Shown piece by piece: positions 49,265 to 63,404 of a stretch of DNA of 64,000 bases (position 1 is its first letter; each line of letters starts with the position of its first letter). Position numbers and translations under genes: made by a program. The stretch is from Solea solea (Eukaryota; Chordata; Actinopteri; Pleuronectiformes; Soleidae): NCBI RefSeq assembly GCF_958295425.1, contig NC_081146.1, forward strand, positions 10,117,485-10,181,484, given 5' to 3'. Under the pieces are notes generated by a model. The model was given only the letters and a program-made list of their open reading frames with translations. It searched no databases and was not told the origin of the DNA.

Positions 49265-49985
49265 TCTTCATCTCTTCATCAGGGTCTCTATGGGTTGGTT
49301 ATTATGTATTGTTCAAGCTCTTGCCTTGTCAACACTGTCCTACACAAAACATCTGCACAAGCCCCTCGACCCACCACCATATTCCTCAAATATGCGGATG
49401 ACACAGCCGTTCTTGGCCTCCTCACAGACACAAACTCAAATCAGGAATATCACAACACAGTTTCTCATTTCACCCAATGGTGTGAGCAGAAACACCTTCA
49501 CCTAAATGTAAACAAAAGAAAAGAAATGGTCTTTGGCAAACCCACAACAATCTCCCCATCATCATCATCATCATCATCATCATGAATGAGACAGTAGAGA
49601 CATTCTACACAGTGTGGTAGTAGACCATTTCAGATACCAAAATTCTATTTTGATCATCACACAGCAGAGAAGGGAATCGAAGAATTTCAGCAACATGCAA
49701 ACTTAAAGGACTCTAGTAACTTTGTCCTTTGTAACTCTAGTAAGTTACAAAGGACTGTAACTTACTATATACAAGCATTGTACAACACATCTTGCACCAC
49801 CTGTTTCCTTAACATGCTCACTGTAAAAAAACAAAACAAACTCATTCAGATAACCAACACTGCCACAAAAATAACGGGTCCACAAACTCCAAAGCTACAA
49901 GAACAAAACAGCGAGGCCATCACACGCACTCAATCCTCTCTACTAACTAACCAACTAACTAACTAGTACAGATAAAAACCATGAC
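49265..49985 (+). mobile_element. Truncated LINE with YADD reverse-transcriptase motif
   Basis: Plus-strand frame near 49295-49585 contains FLKYADDTAVLGLL, then FTQWCEQKHLHLNVNKRKEM and VFGKPT: the catalytic YADD box and following segment of a non-LTR reverse transcriptase. A later frame near 49760-49960 (FLNMLTVKKQNKL ... ITNTATKITG) is the C-terminal part. Frameshifts, stops and a (CAT)n run between them show it is dead. Resembles L2 or Rex1/Babar-type teleost LINEs; the clade is not certain. Confidence 0.85.
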
Positions 49986-50756
49986 AAATGGTATCCCTTG
50001 AAATGTAGTTATATGCTCTAAAAAGTAGATATAACACTAATAACTCTATGGTGACTTTGTTTGTAATTTACCAATTATTATAGATTGAAGTTGATGTAGA
50101 ATAAAAGTGATGCACAGCCCTTTGCTTAAATCTGCCCTTGCAATTTATATAGTAATGTGCAAAAGACTTATAAGCCACCATTCATTTTGTTGTTTAAGCA
50201 ATGACCAGATATACATTTATGACAACACTTTCTAACTCAGACAATCACATCGTTCAAGATCATAAAATTGGACAGACATAAAATCTTATTGTGCACCAGC
50301 AAGGCCAACAACAAAGCTAGTGGTTTGTGCACAGTAAGGTATCTATAATATGGTGTTTGTGTGGGTAAAACTGATAAAGTGTTTGTGTTTCCTCATGCCC
50401 GACAGTCCAGTGACTCCACTCTGCTTAGCTGGAGAGTGTGAAGCAGAGCACAATATATTTTTAGCCCTTCATGAAATCATGAAATCTTTTGAAATGTTCT
50501 TGTGAGGGGGGGCTAAAAGAACAAAGTGCATCTCTGAATAATACTGAAAAAAAACAAAAACCCACTTGTGACCTGAAAAGTGATGTTAAAGGTTAAAACA
50601 CATACATGAAGCAAAGAGAGCAACAAAACCCAGTCCGTGCCTCATAGAGAGCATATTGTAAAGCGACTCTTTATATTCATAAAGTCTCTTTTATATCCTG
50701 TTATTCATCTGTGGAGAGTGTTTGAAGTTGATTTTAATAAGCCTGTGAGATGAGGC

Positions 50757-50803
50757 AATAGCAGCAGCCGCCGCAGCAGCAGCAGCCGCAGCAGCAGCAG
50801 CAG
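50757..50803. repeat. (CAG/CCG)n trinucleotide tract
   Basis: AGCAGCCGCCGCAGCAGC and following CAG units, interrupted by CCG; no long open coding frame uses it. Confidence 0.9.
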
Positions 50804-51054
50804 AAATGTGTAAAAGTCAGTGCAGCTCGACGTGCATGCAGCCGCCAGCTGCCAAGCCATAGTCAGAGCCGGGCCTTAATCTATAATTTAACATGGATTG
50901 AGTTTATTCTCCTCAGGGTCGATGATCAGGGGAAAGTTGGATGGAGAGAGGAGGGAGAGCCTTCCAAGCTCATTTCTGATACAGGGCCTGGCTCTGCCAT
51001 GGTCTTTGATCTGTCTCCCTTGCTCTCTTTGTCTTCTCTGCTGTTTTTCTGCTT

Positions 51055-51059
<5 letters not shown>

Positions 51060-51097
<38 letters not shown>

Positions 51098-51110
51098 CAC
51101 GCACACACAC
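51060..51110. repeat. (CA)n microsatellite
   Basis: CA run with two GCAC interruptions. Confidence 0.95.
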
Positions 51111-53000
51111 AAACAAAGTGACTTTCACTCCGATTCAGTCCCACATACTGTACTATGTGGGCACAGTAATAAACAGAGGCAGAGCTCAAAAAGGCTGCAT
51201 GGCTAAAAAAAAGCCAACAACAAACACTTTGTGTAGAGTTTACAGTCATAACCTCTTAGATATTCATACACCTAATTTGTATCCAGAGTCATTTCTTATG
51301 AGGCGGAGACCAGAATAGAAACCAAACAATCTGTGATAACCTACGAAAGTGAGTTACAATGAGGCTATTAATCAGTGTGTATGTAAACATAATTACAGCA
51401 ATGAGATCTTGCTTTACTGCTGCTTAGAGGAAATGTCCTGTATCCACTTTTAGAAACTAGACTGTGACAAACAAAGCCGTGCAAATGCAGCGGTGTAAAG
51501 TAGACTATAAATATTAATAAGCATTCTCAATACTAATGGTAATATTCCAGGGGTAGCTTTGTTTGCCTCGTGATTATTCATTTTATTAGGTGCATATATA
51601 TCTTTTATGATACAACACCGAAACTGACACGGCCCTACTCTTATATTAATCATACCAGCAAAGTGGAAAAGAAGGAGTATAAAATATGAGCTAAATTTAG
51701 CCTGTTAAATTTAACATAACCAAAGGTGAGATAAAACATAACTTTTTTTTTTTTAACCCTGAGCACTTCATATATTAGCACTTCACTAGACCCCACTATG
51801 ACTTTGCTGCACTTGTATCCAGCAAACCTTAACCTGAGTGCTAGAAACAACCACTTTATTAACTATGCTATATTACAGGTGAAGTGTCTGATCGCTGTTA
51901 ATTGGAAGAAAAATGTGCTTCCTTCCATGGGTGCTGGGGTTAGGGTTACTGTATATAACATATCAATAGAGAATCAATGAAAAATAAATATTTGTTCATT
52001 GCAAAATGAGTGTGCTGTAAATGTAAAACAACACAAGCATTTGTACACTAGTCTGCACTGCATGGAAAAAATGATACATTTTGTTGAGTCAGCCGCTGCC
52101 AGACTTCCTAACTCATAACCCACCACAGATCAAATTTGCAAAGCGAGTGCAACAAAGTCACAGAGTACCTACTGAAGTTATGTCACGCTGTCAAAATCCT
52201 TAGTTTATGTTTCATAACTAAATATTTAAGTCAATGAACATATCAGTGTCATCAAAACACTGAGTCACTGTTTATGAAGAGGACGGTAAAATAAACTCTT
52301 TTCTTTTATTATGAACTACAGCTGAGATTTGATTGAATATACACACGGCTGCACTTTTCCACAAGAGAATCGATAGCATTCCCATTTACATTTTACTGAC
52401 ACTGTTGGTCTGTAAAATATAAATCAATATACTGTATTATGTAGTATTACACACTCTTACAGCACAGTGCACATTGTTGAGTTAAGCCCCTTTTCCACCA
52501 ATGGTGCCCACTCGCCTCGCCATTAGACACCGGTTTCTCTATGAAACGTCAATTACTACTAAGCAATAAGAGAGCTGGCTAATCTGATGACTGGCTGAAG
52601 TAAATAACTGAACAATTATAATTAATGCACAGAAAAAAATTCATTCAGTCTATCCAACAGAAAGCCTGATGCCAGTGATAATGTCGGAAACATGAATCAT
52701 TTGCATGAACGTGTCCAAACATGTGCAATTTGTTCTAAAAACGGAGATATTGTGTCTATTATGTGCACAAGTGACTACATGATGTGGAGAACGAAGAGTG
52801 GGGTTGTGAGAATTTAAATGAGAGAAATGTAAAATAGCGAGTGAGGACAAATTGTAATAGACTTTAAGGTGTGCAGCGTGTGCTGGATGAAACAAGCCAG
52901 AACCAGCAGAGGGTTTTACAGTAATCATAGCTTCTGTGAGGAATCAACCCGTGTACCTGGGACCCAGATGGTTCTTTTGCAGAGCCAAGGACTTGAAAAT

Positions 53001-56000
53001 GAAGAAAAGAGGTGAAGGACACAGTGTGACTGTGACGTACGGTGAGTTTATAACGCTGTGATTTACTGTGGACATGAGAGGGCCTGTTCCTCATCTTCGT
53101 GTGCAGAGAGAAACCATTTGAAATCCAGCCTTTGAACATTTATAGCTCATCATACTTTCACTCTTCTCTGCCTTCGCGTCATCAGATAAGTTGTCCAGAA
53201 CAGTCCTCCTTGATTATCCTGACAGATAAATCAAGATGTACTGAACTGTTTAAACTCTGGTACCACTGTAGTCAGTGAACGGCACGTGAGCGGATGATAT
53301 AGAGGATGAAACATCCCTGAAACACATCCACCCTCCTTCGACCGCCCCCAAATGACCACAAACAGTCACTTGGGTGAAATATGCTTTGAATTCTTTGCCC
53401 TAATACTTCTGAAGCCTAATTAATGCAGCCTTTTGAGTACAACAGAGGAACTCTCTCTTTTGAAGGTGCTCTCTCGCGGCAGTCACATGACAAAGCCACT
53501 GGCTCAGCGGAGACTGGTGCGTGTTCTCTCTTTGCCATTTAGTGCACTGCCTTGTCTGGCTGTCTGTCATAATCAAAGCATCCTCAGTGTTATGACATGG
53601 AGCTGAATAATTGATTCATGCAGGCGGCTCACTGGTTATGTAATAGTAATCCCACTGAAGTATCAGATCTGATTCAGCACAGCAAACTGAGGCAGAAATG
53701 TTTTCAATGGATTTTTATAAACATTTATTTCAAATGACCAGAGTTTGTACACATTTACACAACATTTACAATTATAATGTAAATTTCTTCAATATCAACT
53801 CATGGTGTGGACATACCTGCAATAAGTACAGTGCTTTTATTTAACACATTTATTAGACCATCAGTCGAGAAAACACAAATACTTTCAAAAGCTTTCAAAA
53901 ACTTGTTTAAAACTAAAAATGTTATTGTTATTTATTTGACAAATAATCCAAATGTGACCCTGAGAAGTCAGAAGCACAACATTCAACCACTAAAACATCT
54001 TTCTGTTTAGGAATGCAAGCAAATAACTACAATTTAATATCTTATTTAATAAATATATGTGCTTTACTATTTTTTCCAGTTTTTTTTTATTGAAAATTCA
54101 TGGATAATAAAAATAATAATTGCATTTAAGCATTAAAAATATAATTTCAGTTAAAGAGCTTCTACAAACTGGTGTATTAACCATGACAGAAACATAAAAA
54201 AGGCAGCTATGGCTTTGAGTGGTGGTCTAATACATTTGTTAAACACTGTATATAACTTTATTGCTGAATAAAGCTAAGTGAGAAAAGAGAAATGCAAAAA
54301 AATTCTAATGAGAAAGATGACAATTTCATCTCTGGTGGCAAAGATCAGCACCTGCACATAAAAAGCCTTAGACCTTACCATACAATGTTACTCGTGTACA
54401 GACATATACACACACACACTATTTCTGAGTGCTGCTCCATGACATTTTGTTTAGTTTTGCCTCCCTCAAGTGGTCAAGAAGAGAACTGACATGCAGTTGG
54501 ACTTCATTTAGGAGCAGTTGAAGATAGATTTTCTGTCAAATTGTAAATCAAAACGAAAAGACAATAGCACAGCCTAAAACAACACTCAATTACAAAGCTG
54601 ACAACAAATTAATTCATCCAGTAATACATATACACACAGAGGGAGAGAGAGAGAGAGAGAGGGGGGGTGGAGCATGTGCTCTTGACCATTGCCATGGATT
54701 TGAAAAAAAGAGAAAGCACTGGGGAGGAATCCACAGTCTCCACTGGTCCTGCTGACAGCTGGGACCGCCCCTCCCTCATGACAGGCCAGCACTGGATTCC
54801 TTCAATGAAAAGCCCTTTGATTGTTGGCAGGAACTCCTCTGGTTTGGCTGAATGGTTGTCAGCTCTGTCAGGGTGATGGACGGGCGGGTGTTTCACCCCC
54901 TCATAGAAACAAGCCCCCTCCAGCCAGACTCCAACTCTCAGAGAGCAGGACCTCTGCCAGTCAACTTCTAACCTCCTCTCAAACAGATGGAAACAACCAC
55001 GAATGAGACGGAGGAGAGTAAAAGTTAAAAGTGTTGCAAAGCCAGACAGTAATTACGAGTCACAGGAGGCAAGGATTGGACACAACTTAGCCAGGAATTA
55101 TACAAATGAGATGCTGAGACCTTGTCAAGGACTTTCTTATCAACACCGTATATCAAAAATGTGTCAAAATTGTTGCAATATCAACAATTTGTGGACTTCG
55201 ATACTGATTCCTGAAGGATACTTTTCACGATATCAATAAATCAATTTTGAGATACTTTCTTTAGTTTTAGCTGACCTGGTCATCTCCTTGCAGTCCCATG
55301 GAACAACTCTCTGCTCTCATATTTAATCTGATGACTTTAGATCTTCTCGACATACGTTAACTCAATAAACAGGCACCAGCCTCTCAGAACACAAAACAGA
55401 CACACTCACACACACATTAAGCCCCTCCATCTATTGTCCTGGATACAGCCAATCTTGACCACCGTTAGATTTCCATCAAACAGCATGCTGCATTCTTATC
55501 GGCTCACTGATACTTATGACATCAGCTCCGTAGATGCTGAAATTTGATTCTTTTTCCCCCTAATATGGTAGTATATAACACACTGCAACACCCTCATGTA
55601 AGAGAAGTGGTGAGACAGACACTGCAGTTGGATTTAAATGATGTTTACTTTACTTTCTAAATGCTCTAAATATCAGTGTTAGGATGTAATTCCCCCCCCC
55701 CCCCAATAAACCCATGTTGTTGGAGTGGAAATATTTAATTGAATTCCTTTTATATTACATTTCATGTTTTTCAGTATCTGCATACTCACTTTCTTGAAAT
55801 ATGTTATCAGTTTATTTATTTATTTATCACAAGTCACCACTTTTTTCACAATATTCAACAATGTTATCACCTATCGCATGTTTTCCTAATCTCATCCAGC
55901 CATGCTTCTTAGTGTTTAAAATGTCACATTGATCGACATGTTTTAGGTCTGTATCACATGGATATCATATACTGTAAAATCAAGCTTGTATTATTTAAAT

Positions 56001-57159
56001 GTATACGCTTTACATTATTTGAATGTATTTATTAAAAGATTATTAAAAGTGTGTAGGTGTAACATGAATGTAAGACCACTGATTGCTTGTTCCTGTATGA
56101 GTGCATGTATTATTTTTTATTATATACTGAGTATTCATATAAAACTAAATAGTTTATTATATAAACATACAAAAGTAAAGTGAGTTAGGCCTTGGAAAGT
56201 TCTTACTTCTGCCTGCTCCTTTTAAAGGAAATGTTTGTTGGAAATTTTAATTTCTCTGTTTTTCTTTGCTTCTTTTTTTGGCTTGTCTCCTTTTTCATTA
56301 TCATCATGTTTGAAAAATAAAAACATAAATAAGCAAAGATTGAGAAAGTGTAGTTTAAAGCAGGGATAAAAAAAAAAAAAAGGTTTCACTCTGACTCAAG
56401 TGTCATTCATCACTTATAGAGCCCCAGTGCAACTGCAGTGTTTAGCTTGAACTGCAGCCCCTGTAACGCACCATTATCAACACGTGTTCCATGAGCAGAC
56501 ACACAAATGCCAAAGCAAAGCCGGTCAAGTGTTCTCAGCTCTCGTTTGACACCGTTTGTTGCTCGAAGACATTACTCACTGCAAACATGTACACCGAGCT
56601 CAGATTCCCCTTCTGTCAGCCAACACTATTTCTCTTTTCTTTCTTCATACCTTTTTCATATCACGCACAGAACACATCATTTCAACTGTAATTGTTTACA
56701 CCGACTTCAACTTATCCCTGAGCGCCACACCATGAATCACCACTCACCACCATCAGAGCAGGCCCTCACACTGAGGTGGTCCTTTTCCATGAGCAAGGCT
56801 GCTCTGGGTTTGTGTGGGCATGCGGCCAGCTCAGACCGGCCAACATGTGAAGTCAAACAGGAAATCTCTGTCCACACGAGGATAAAGTCACCTGTCATCC
56901 TCCCTTCTCTTTCACCAAAATCTTACTTATCCTGAATATTCTGGCTTTCATGCATGTGTATATAGTACTCTATAATGTCAGTAAAAAATTGATTTGCATT
57001 AACAAATGCTGGTTGGATTCAAGTATATCTCAGTAACCCTTAAATAAAGATTTGAAATAAACCTTTATGTTCTGACATTGGTGTCTGTGACCTTTACTCC
57101 TGACACTTTTAGTTGGGGTTTCCTTAAAATGACATTTTTGACTATCTGAGACAGTGCAG
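53001..57159. other. Intergenic downstream of pde11a, part 2
   Basis: No supported gene. Poly(C) at 55692-55704; a GA run near 54644-54661. A segment near 55150-55265 (CAATATCAACAATTTG, ACGATATCAATAAATC) looks like a decayed fish repeat. A 142-codon frame at 56507-56935 lacks support. Confidence 0.4.
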
Positions 57160-57305
57160 GGACAGACAGGATTAAATGACTAAAAATGATAAATTATCTG
57201 TAAAATCTAACCAGATTATTTTCATGATCGATTAATCTGTCGATTATTTTTTCCATTAAATCGAGTACTTGTTTGATCCAGGAAATGTCAAAAAATGTTG
57301 AACGG
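57160..57305. repeat. Fragment of 'CGATTAATCTGTCGATTA' repeat
   Basis: TTTCATGATCGATTAATCTG and TCGATTATTTTTTCCATTAA mark the same family as 21075-21365. Confidence 0.65.
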
Positions 57306-57369
57306 CGTTTACTAAACCTGTTAAAATACATGGTAAACATATTAAAGAATTTGGTTTATGAGTGTTATT

Positions 57370-57605
57370 GTATTGTATTATTTCTAGTCTTGATAACCAC
57401 TCAAAGTGTTTAACACTACAGTTCAATTCATTTACACTGTGAGCTTTTTCCGTCTTTCTCATTCACACACTGTGGGCGCAGTGTGGTATTAAGTGTCTCG
57501 CACGGAGACATATCTGCATGAAAACTAGTGGAGCTGGAGATTGAACCCTGACCTACTGGTTGAAAGACAATCCACCCTACCACTGACCCACAGCAACCCC
57601 CAATT
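57370..57605 (+). repeat. Dispersed teleost repeat B, second copy
   Basis: TTTCTAGTCTTGATAACCAC, CAAAGTGTTTAACACTACAG and GATTGAACCCTGACCTACTG align in order with 24523-24715. Confidence 0.7.
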
Positions 57606-57828
57606 TGTGGCATATTAGAATGCCATTGCAATATATCTAGATGGTGCTAAAGAAATTAGAATTCTGATTACTGAGACAGAGAGAGACACTTCTGCACCTC
57701 CTCTGGGCTCTTTCTAGAGCCTCTTAAATAAACCTGTAACCTGCTCCTTAACTGTTTCAAGAGTATAAGGCCTCCTCAACACCTGATATTAGAATGTGTT
57801 TTCTGTGATGGGATAGCACTTCAACACA

Positions 57829-58215
57829 TGCATTTACACCAGGTATTAACATGCATCTCCAGTGTCCACATCGAGATCCTGCTGCTATCCGATCTTGGTT
57901 GTCACCCGCCCCTTATGTTACCTCCCCTCCTTCTTCTGCAAAGATTTCCAGCAGCAGACTACAGCATCACATCCTGCACGCTGCCATACGGACTCATCTG
58001 CATTTTGAAAGAGGAGAAGAAGTCGTCCTCGACAAGCGGAAAATTGACGAAAGCAGAGAAGGCTGTGCAGTTTTCTTGCCGCTCTCACGTTAGCTGTGCT
58101 CGGAGCCACCAACATATTCCCGCTCATGTTGTGGGTGGAGCTTTGCATTTACACTTCTGATCGGATAATAATCCATCCTCAATGCAGCTTGGGGGTAATT
58201 ACACCTGTACAAGTT
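57829..58215. mobile_element. Probable MITE with TTTACACCaGGTATTAACATG end
   Basis: Left end ATTTACACCAGGTATTAACA; right side has TTACACTTCTGATCGGATAA and AATTACACCTGTACAAG. This order fits a common teleost non-autonomous DNA element. Apparent open frames inside are by-products. Confidence 0.5.
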
Positions 58216-59779
58216 CTAGTTCTTCATTTTCTATGGAAGCCATTTGACTGATTTTAACAAAGAAATTGTCTTAATAAAAGAGAACATTATTTCCCTTATT
58301 GATATGTTTCACAGAAGCATAATTGATGACATCAAATGACATGAGACGTCCAGTTGAGCTTGACTCCTTTAAGATAACCATGAGTGAGACGACAGCAACA
58401 CATCATTCCATCATGAAATAACCATCCAGGTTAGACATTAAAGGACATCTCCTCACCACGAGCAGAGCATTCATCCTCAGGTTAATCGTATCGCAAATCT
58501 TTTCTTAAACTGTTTTTAATTTGTAAAAATACCACATGTATCTTTCTGGAATCAGTAATGGGAGGGGAATAACTCACAGTATACATACAGACAATATCTA
58601 AAGTCTATACCAGATGTGTTTTGAAATACAGCCGAACATTTCATCAGTAAAACATAAGTCATAGAGGTCTTTTCCCTCGCCTGCACATAAATCTGTTTAG
58701 GCTCTTCCACATCATGAACACTGACTGAGCTCCCCTTCAGGAGATGGGGGAGGTGGGAGTGGCAATCTGGAGGTCTGAGAAACTCAAGACCTCATGGCAA
58801 CACACCACTCAGCCATCACAAGCACTTAAGGTCTTTTAAAAGTGCTGCAGCCATGTTCACTCTTGGCCGTGCGCAAAACAAAAGCTGGAGCCCCGGTGTC
58901 TCAGCACTAACAAGGTCTTTCTGAGAGCAGGGGAGGAAATATAAGCCGGCCTGTGCTTGCCACTTCATTTCCTGGCTGGTAAGAGCCTGTTTCCTGTGCA
59001 TCAACCTAAACATGGCAGTACACCGGAGGGACTTTGCCACTTCCCCCCCCCCCCCCCCCCCCCATTTTAAAATCTCAGCTGCAAACAATTTATTTCCAGG
59101 ACTCAGTGAGTAACAGTCTCTAGATTATGTCCTGATGAGATGTAAATTGAAAATGACATTTTGGAGGATGGACAGTGTAAATCAGTTTCATGTTTTGTCA
59201 GGTCCAGGCAAATGTTCAAACCAAAAGGGAGTGGTTGTGGTTTTTAGCGCTCGATTACCAGTGTGCGGAAAGCAAGCAATGGAAACTAATTTTCACACCC
59301 AGCAACTATTTCTTGGCAGGTAAGCAGTCTAGTTGAGGAAGAGCTGACTTGCATACAGACAGTGGAGGCTTTGATTTAAATGCCCTCAGACTTGTATGTT
59401 GCAAATGTTTTTTTCACTATAAAAGCAAAGTAATTAAAGGAATATTTGTGACATTTTGGAACTCGGCTCATTCTCTTTCTTGCCAAAAGTAAAAGGAGCA
59501 GATTGCTTTCACATAAAGCCACGTCCAACGGGCAGTTAATGTTGAGGAATGTGGTCGAAAATAACAAACCACCCTGAACAATGTGTCGTCCAACCATGCT
59601 GGAAGGTAGAAGTGTTTTTAGCTGTTGAATGCACTCAACGGTGAGGTGAAGAACGTGCCATGAAGAGGAATAAAACATAATAAATCTTTCTTACACATAC
59701 ATGTAAGGATAATCTTTTGGGTCATGATTGCGAAGAAGCATTTGTAGTGCATATAGTGGAGTGAGAGCTTAAACCAGAG
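58216..59779. other. Intergenic, nothing recognised apart from poly(C)
   Basis: Contains a 21-base C run at 59043-59063; no exon or repeat family recognised. Confidence 0.4.
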
Positions 59780-60325
59780 GTTGAAGTAAAAGTACTGGTC
59801 TAAAAATGTACTAAAGTTAAAGTAAAAAAAGTAGCTTGCTTAAAATTAACTCTGACTAAAAGTTACTTAGTTACTTCTTTCAGAAGGTTGGGGTTCTTTC
59901 TTGTGTAGTTAAGAAAGGACAAAGGGGGCACAAATCTTTACAAAAAAACCTTTACAAATTAAAGTGCTAAAATAAAATATGTAAACACATCATGTATCAG
60001 TCAAAATGGGTCAAAGGTCACAAATGCTTGGACTTTCCCACTCACTCAGGGACCTTAATTAGTGCCAATTCACCTGTCTTCATCGTTCACCTGTCCTCAT
60101 CGTTCACCTGTCATCGTTCACTGCCACAGTTTCCAGTGTGTCAATTTATTTATTTTTTAATTCAGGCCAACATTTTTTACTCAGTAACAAATGTGATTTA
60201 AAACATAGTAAAGTAAAGCACATCCAAAAAAACATACTTAAATAAAAGTAAAATTCCAAATTCCAAAAATTACTTTAAAGAGTACAAGTACACAAAAAAC
60301 GTACCCCATTTACAGTAACTGTGAC
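59780..60325. mobile_element. Non-autonomous DNA element with AAGTAaaAGTAC words
   Basis: Left flank GAAGTAAAAGTACTGGTC ... AAGTTACTTAGTTACTTC; right flank TACTTAAATAAAAGTAAA and AAGAGTACAAGTACAC. Related fragment at 8348-8425. Inside, CATCGTTCACCTGTC is repeated in tandem near 60077-60121. Confidence 0.5.
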
Positions 60326-61273
60326 TTCATCACTTCCAAAGACTTGAGCAGCTGCTGTGTGAAATAGGCATGATGTTTGTCTGTCAGTTCTGAAATAGTT
60401 AAAGACATAATCAGACACAGCTCCCACACATCCATCCATTGTTGGAAAGCTGTGGGGGCCAAATGTTGTTCCAGGTTTTTTGTTGGCACATTCTGGTGCG
60501 TGTATAGCTTAAGGGGAAATAGGGGAAATAATTTAGTGTCCAGCTTTTATTCTTGTCAAACTTTTGGCAAAATAGATAAATGAACAAAATGAATTCATCA
60601 AACGACACATGCTAACTCTTACTCATATCAAATATCATTAGTTTAGATAAAGGGACCACTTTCAAACACACCAACAACACAATCACAGTCACTGACCTTC
60701 AGAACCCTCTAAGCTGCAATATTTGAACAATTTTATTTTCAACTGCACCGCATCAAAAACAAAAACAATTTCTCAAACCCAAAGTGCCCAAAGCCAAAAT
60801 CAGTTGCAGCGACTTGTCTTAATCAATTATCCAGATTTCACCACAGTGTATTCAGCGCCTTTGTTCAGAGTTTGCAGGCTAATTACAGGCAGGACTTGCT
60901 TAAAGCTGTTATTTTCCAGATGGCAGCCAGGCAGACTAAAGAACGGTTTAGTCCCACCATGTGCTCACACTGAGCACACATAGTGAGCACTTAGCCTTCA
61001 GATGGCATAGAGCTGCAATAGGCCGGGCTGAACTTAAAGGGGTCATGGTCAAAGTACGTTTGGCTTAGGAAGAAAAGCCTTAGATTCCCATGGCCCAGAA
61101 AGCATGCTCTGTACTCAAAGGGGAAAGCCTTGTATCCAGACATGCACAGATCAGACTAAGCTTTGGTTGCAGATGGGTCAGTTTCCTGCAGTCAACGGGG
61201 GGAAAGATGAGGTTTAAGGAGTTGAATCCTGATTGGATGTAGGGCAGATCTAAAGTTAAAAGTGTACAGCTGT
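60326..61273. other. Intergenic, nothing recognised
   Basis: No exon or repeat identified. Confidence 0.4.
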
Positions 61274-61276
61274 GAG

Positions 61277-61336
<60 letters not shown>
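61274..61336. repeat. (GA)n microsatellite
   Basis: About 30 GA units with few interruptions. Confidence 0.95.
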
Positions 61337-62617
61337 TAAAAGGTCAACAGACTGGATTCGGTGGTTTGTGCAGTTGCACCCGACGAGAGTAGACAGTCAG
61401 CAGCTGCACAGTGACAAGGAGATTTACCAAAGCAAAGGTCTTCTAACCACTCAAGGCTGAGATACTGTTCAGCTGTCTACTTGCTGAAAAGTGCACCCAG
61501 AGCTGGGTCACTGTTTACAGCCTTCACACTTTTGTGATAAAAACATGGAAGAGACGTGTCCATCACAAACTCCACACATGACTCTGGTTGGTGGATCGTG
61601 AGGAGTCAAAAGAAGCCTCGTCTTCACCCCACCCCTCGAGTTAAGTCAAGTCAAAGGAGAGGTCCTCGTTTGGGTTCATTGGATGGAGATGGGCAGCTGT
61701 GACAGGAAACACTTAGTATTAGGAGGAAGTAAGATAAAGGGGATGCATGACAAAGGCACGCCACAAGAAAGCAAACGATCCAAGCAGACAACAGCACTCG
61801 TTGCTTTGTGGGAAAAGTACTGAGAGGGTTTGTTAAAAAAGTACAACTTTTGGATCAAAACAGCATTTTTTTCCAGGCATAAGAAAAAGAGCCTTATATT
61901 AAGTTAACTTAAGTACTTAAGTCTGCTGACAAATAAAGAATACTCAACCTTGGGGTATTAAAATTGTTAAAATAAAGAACCTAACCTTCAAAAGGAGTGA
62001 ACAATTTCATCCTTTTGTTTATAAAAGCTCTCTGTAAGAGCTGATTGACATTTCCCCCCCATGAAAAAACTTAATTTAACTTTACTCACATTTTACTTTG
62101 CCCAAAGTCAACTTTTCTCCATCAGCCTCAAAAACTCAGAAGAACAAAACACCCACACTGAGACAAGAAATAAAAGTCACACAGGGAGAGAGTGGGAGAA
62201 AAGAAGATGCAGGGGGAGGGGGGTTGTTTTATGGGTTCAAAGGCGATCTTTTCGTCTTTCCACTCTTATTCATTCACTTTGTGCCACGTTGGCCCCTGAG
62301 GGAATGGGAGCTTGCTTGTCACTGGTGCCATTCACTTGTCAGTCAGCATGATACAGGATCCTACGGGCTCCATGATGTGGAGCGGAAACCCCCGGCCAAA
62401 AGGCACACATGAGATGAAGTGAGCACCCGTTTATGCTGGCAACCAAAACACCTCCATGAAACTGACTAAACCTGACTAAACCTGACTACACCTGAAAACT
62501 GCCGCTCTGGTCCTGACAAAACCATATTTTTTATATTTATCTAAAACCTCTTTCATACACATCATCAATTATTTGAAGTTTGTGTTTGTCTCATTAGTTA
62601 AAGCTGTAGGGTGTAAA
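61337..62617. other. Intergenic, nothing recognised
   Basis: No exon or repeat identified; short overlapping frames near 62061-62412 look fortuitous. CTGACTAAACC is repeated in tandem near 62463-62490. Confidence 0.4.
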
Positions 62618-62621
62618 TTTG

Positions 62622-62659
<38 letters not shown>

Positions 62660-62700
62660 TATATTCACATATATATACACATATATACATATATACACAC

Positions 62701-62733
<33 letters not shown>

Positions 62734-62748
62734 CACATATATATATAA
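62618..62748. repeat. (TA)n/(TACA)n microsatellite
   Basis: Long alternating TA and TACACA tract; Tyr/Ile-rich open frames through it are artefacts. Confidence 0.95.
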
Positions 62749-62899
62749 AAAGCAGCAAATGGTTAGAATATGGACGAAGAGTCACTGCTCTGCTCAGACT
62801 CACCTGAGGACGTGGGAAAGTCTGATGCCACTGTCCGCCTCCTTGGCTGAAAAGGTCAAGAAGCAACCAAAAAGGTTTCCTCATAGTCCTGACTCTTCT

Positions 62900-63300
62900 C
62901 TGTCAGTCAGTATGTTAACATGCACAGTTTCATCGAGCTAAGGCCATCGTATGCCTGAGAAAGGCAATCGGACAACTTGCCGAGTCCGTGTACACATGCG
63001 GAGGAGAAAATGGATTATTATTGGCCGTGTACGTCTGACTACGCCTCCGTAGGTGGCGCTGTATCTATAAGCTAGTGCAAGTTTCGTACCTGCTGTGATA
63101 TAAATTAGACCGAGCATGGCTCTTGTAGTTGCCGTGTTGTACCGCAGTTTATACGTCGTCTCCTTCTACTTCCAGGTCAAAGACCAGGGAGGAAATTTCG
63201 GTGCATGCGCAGGACGCCAAGTCTGACTTCAGTCCGACTAAGCGTATACATGCAGGAATAATCGGACTATGAATGATATTATCCAGGTATGTCGGTCCGA
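62900..63300. mobile_element. Possible MITE with CATGCA...TCGGAC termini
   Basis: Left part has TGTTAACATGCACAG, GGCAATCGGACAACTTG and GTGTACACATGCGG; right part has AGTCCGACTAAGCGTATACA and GAATAATCGGACTATG. Inverted CGGAC words about 300 bp apart and a CpG-rich centre suggest a DNA-transposon relic. Ends not defined exactly. Confidence 0.4.
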
Positions 63301-63404
63301 CAAAGAAAACCAATCAAGCTTTAGCTCATGAGCGACACCAACAGTGTTTTGGCAACAGAAGTTACAAAGTGGAGCTTGGCACCACATCAATATCACACAT
63401 ACAC

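Larger units (their letters stand above)
49986..53000. other. Intergenic downstream of pde11a, part 1
   Basis: No exon recognised. Simple repeats at 50757-50803 (CAG/CCG) and 51060-51110 (CA). Overlapping short frames on both strands look fortuitous. Confidence 0.45.

Noticed and set aside
50757..50803. CAG tract as a polyglutamine exon
   Set aside because: No open frame, acceptor or donor around it supports coding.
54609..54896. 95-codon minus frame overlapping a 69-codon plus frame
   Set aside because: Runs into a GA/CT microsatellite; no splice or homology support.
56507..56935. 142-codon plus frame rich in Ser/His
   Set aside because: Composition looks like translated non-coding DNA; no family, no gene structure around it.
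57828..58160. 110-codon plus frame and 76-codon minus frame
   Set aside because: Lies within a probable MITE; both strands open.
62573..62941. Tyr/Ile/Thr-rich open frames on both strands
   Set aside because: Translation of a TA/TACA microsatellite.
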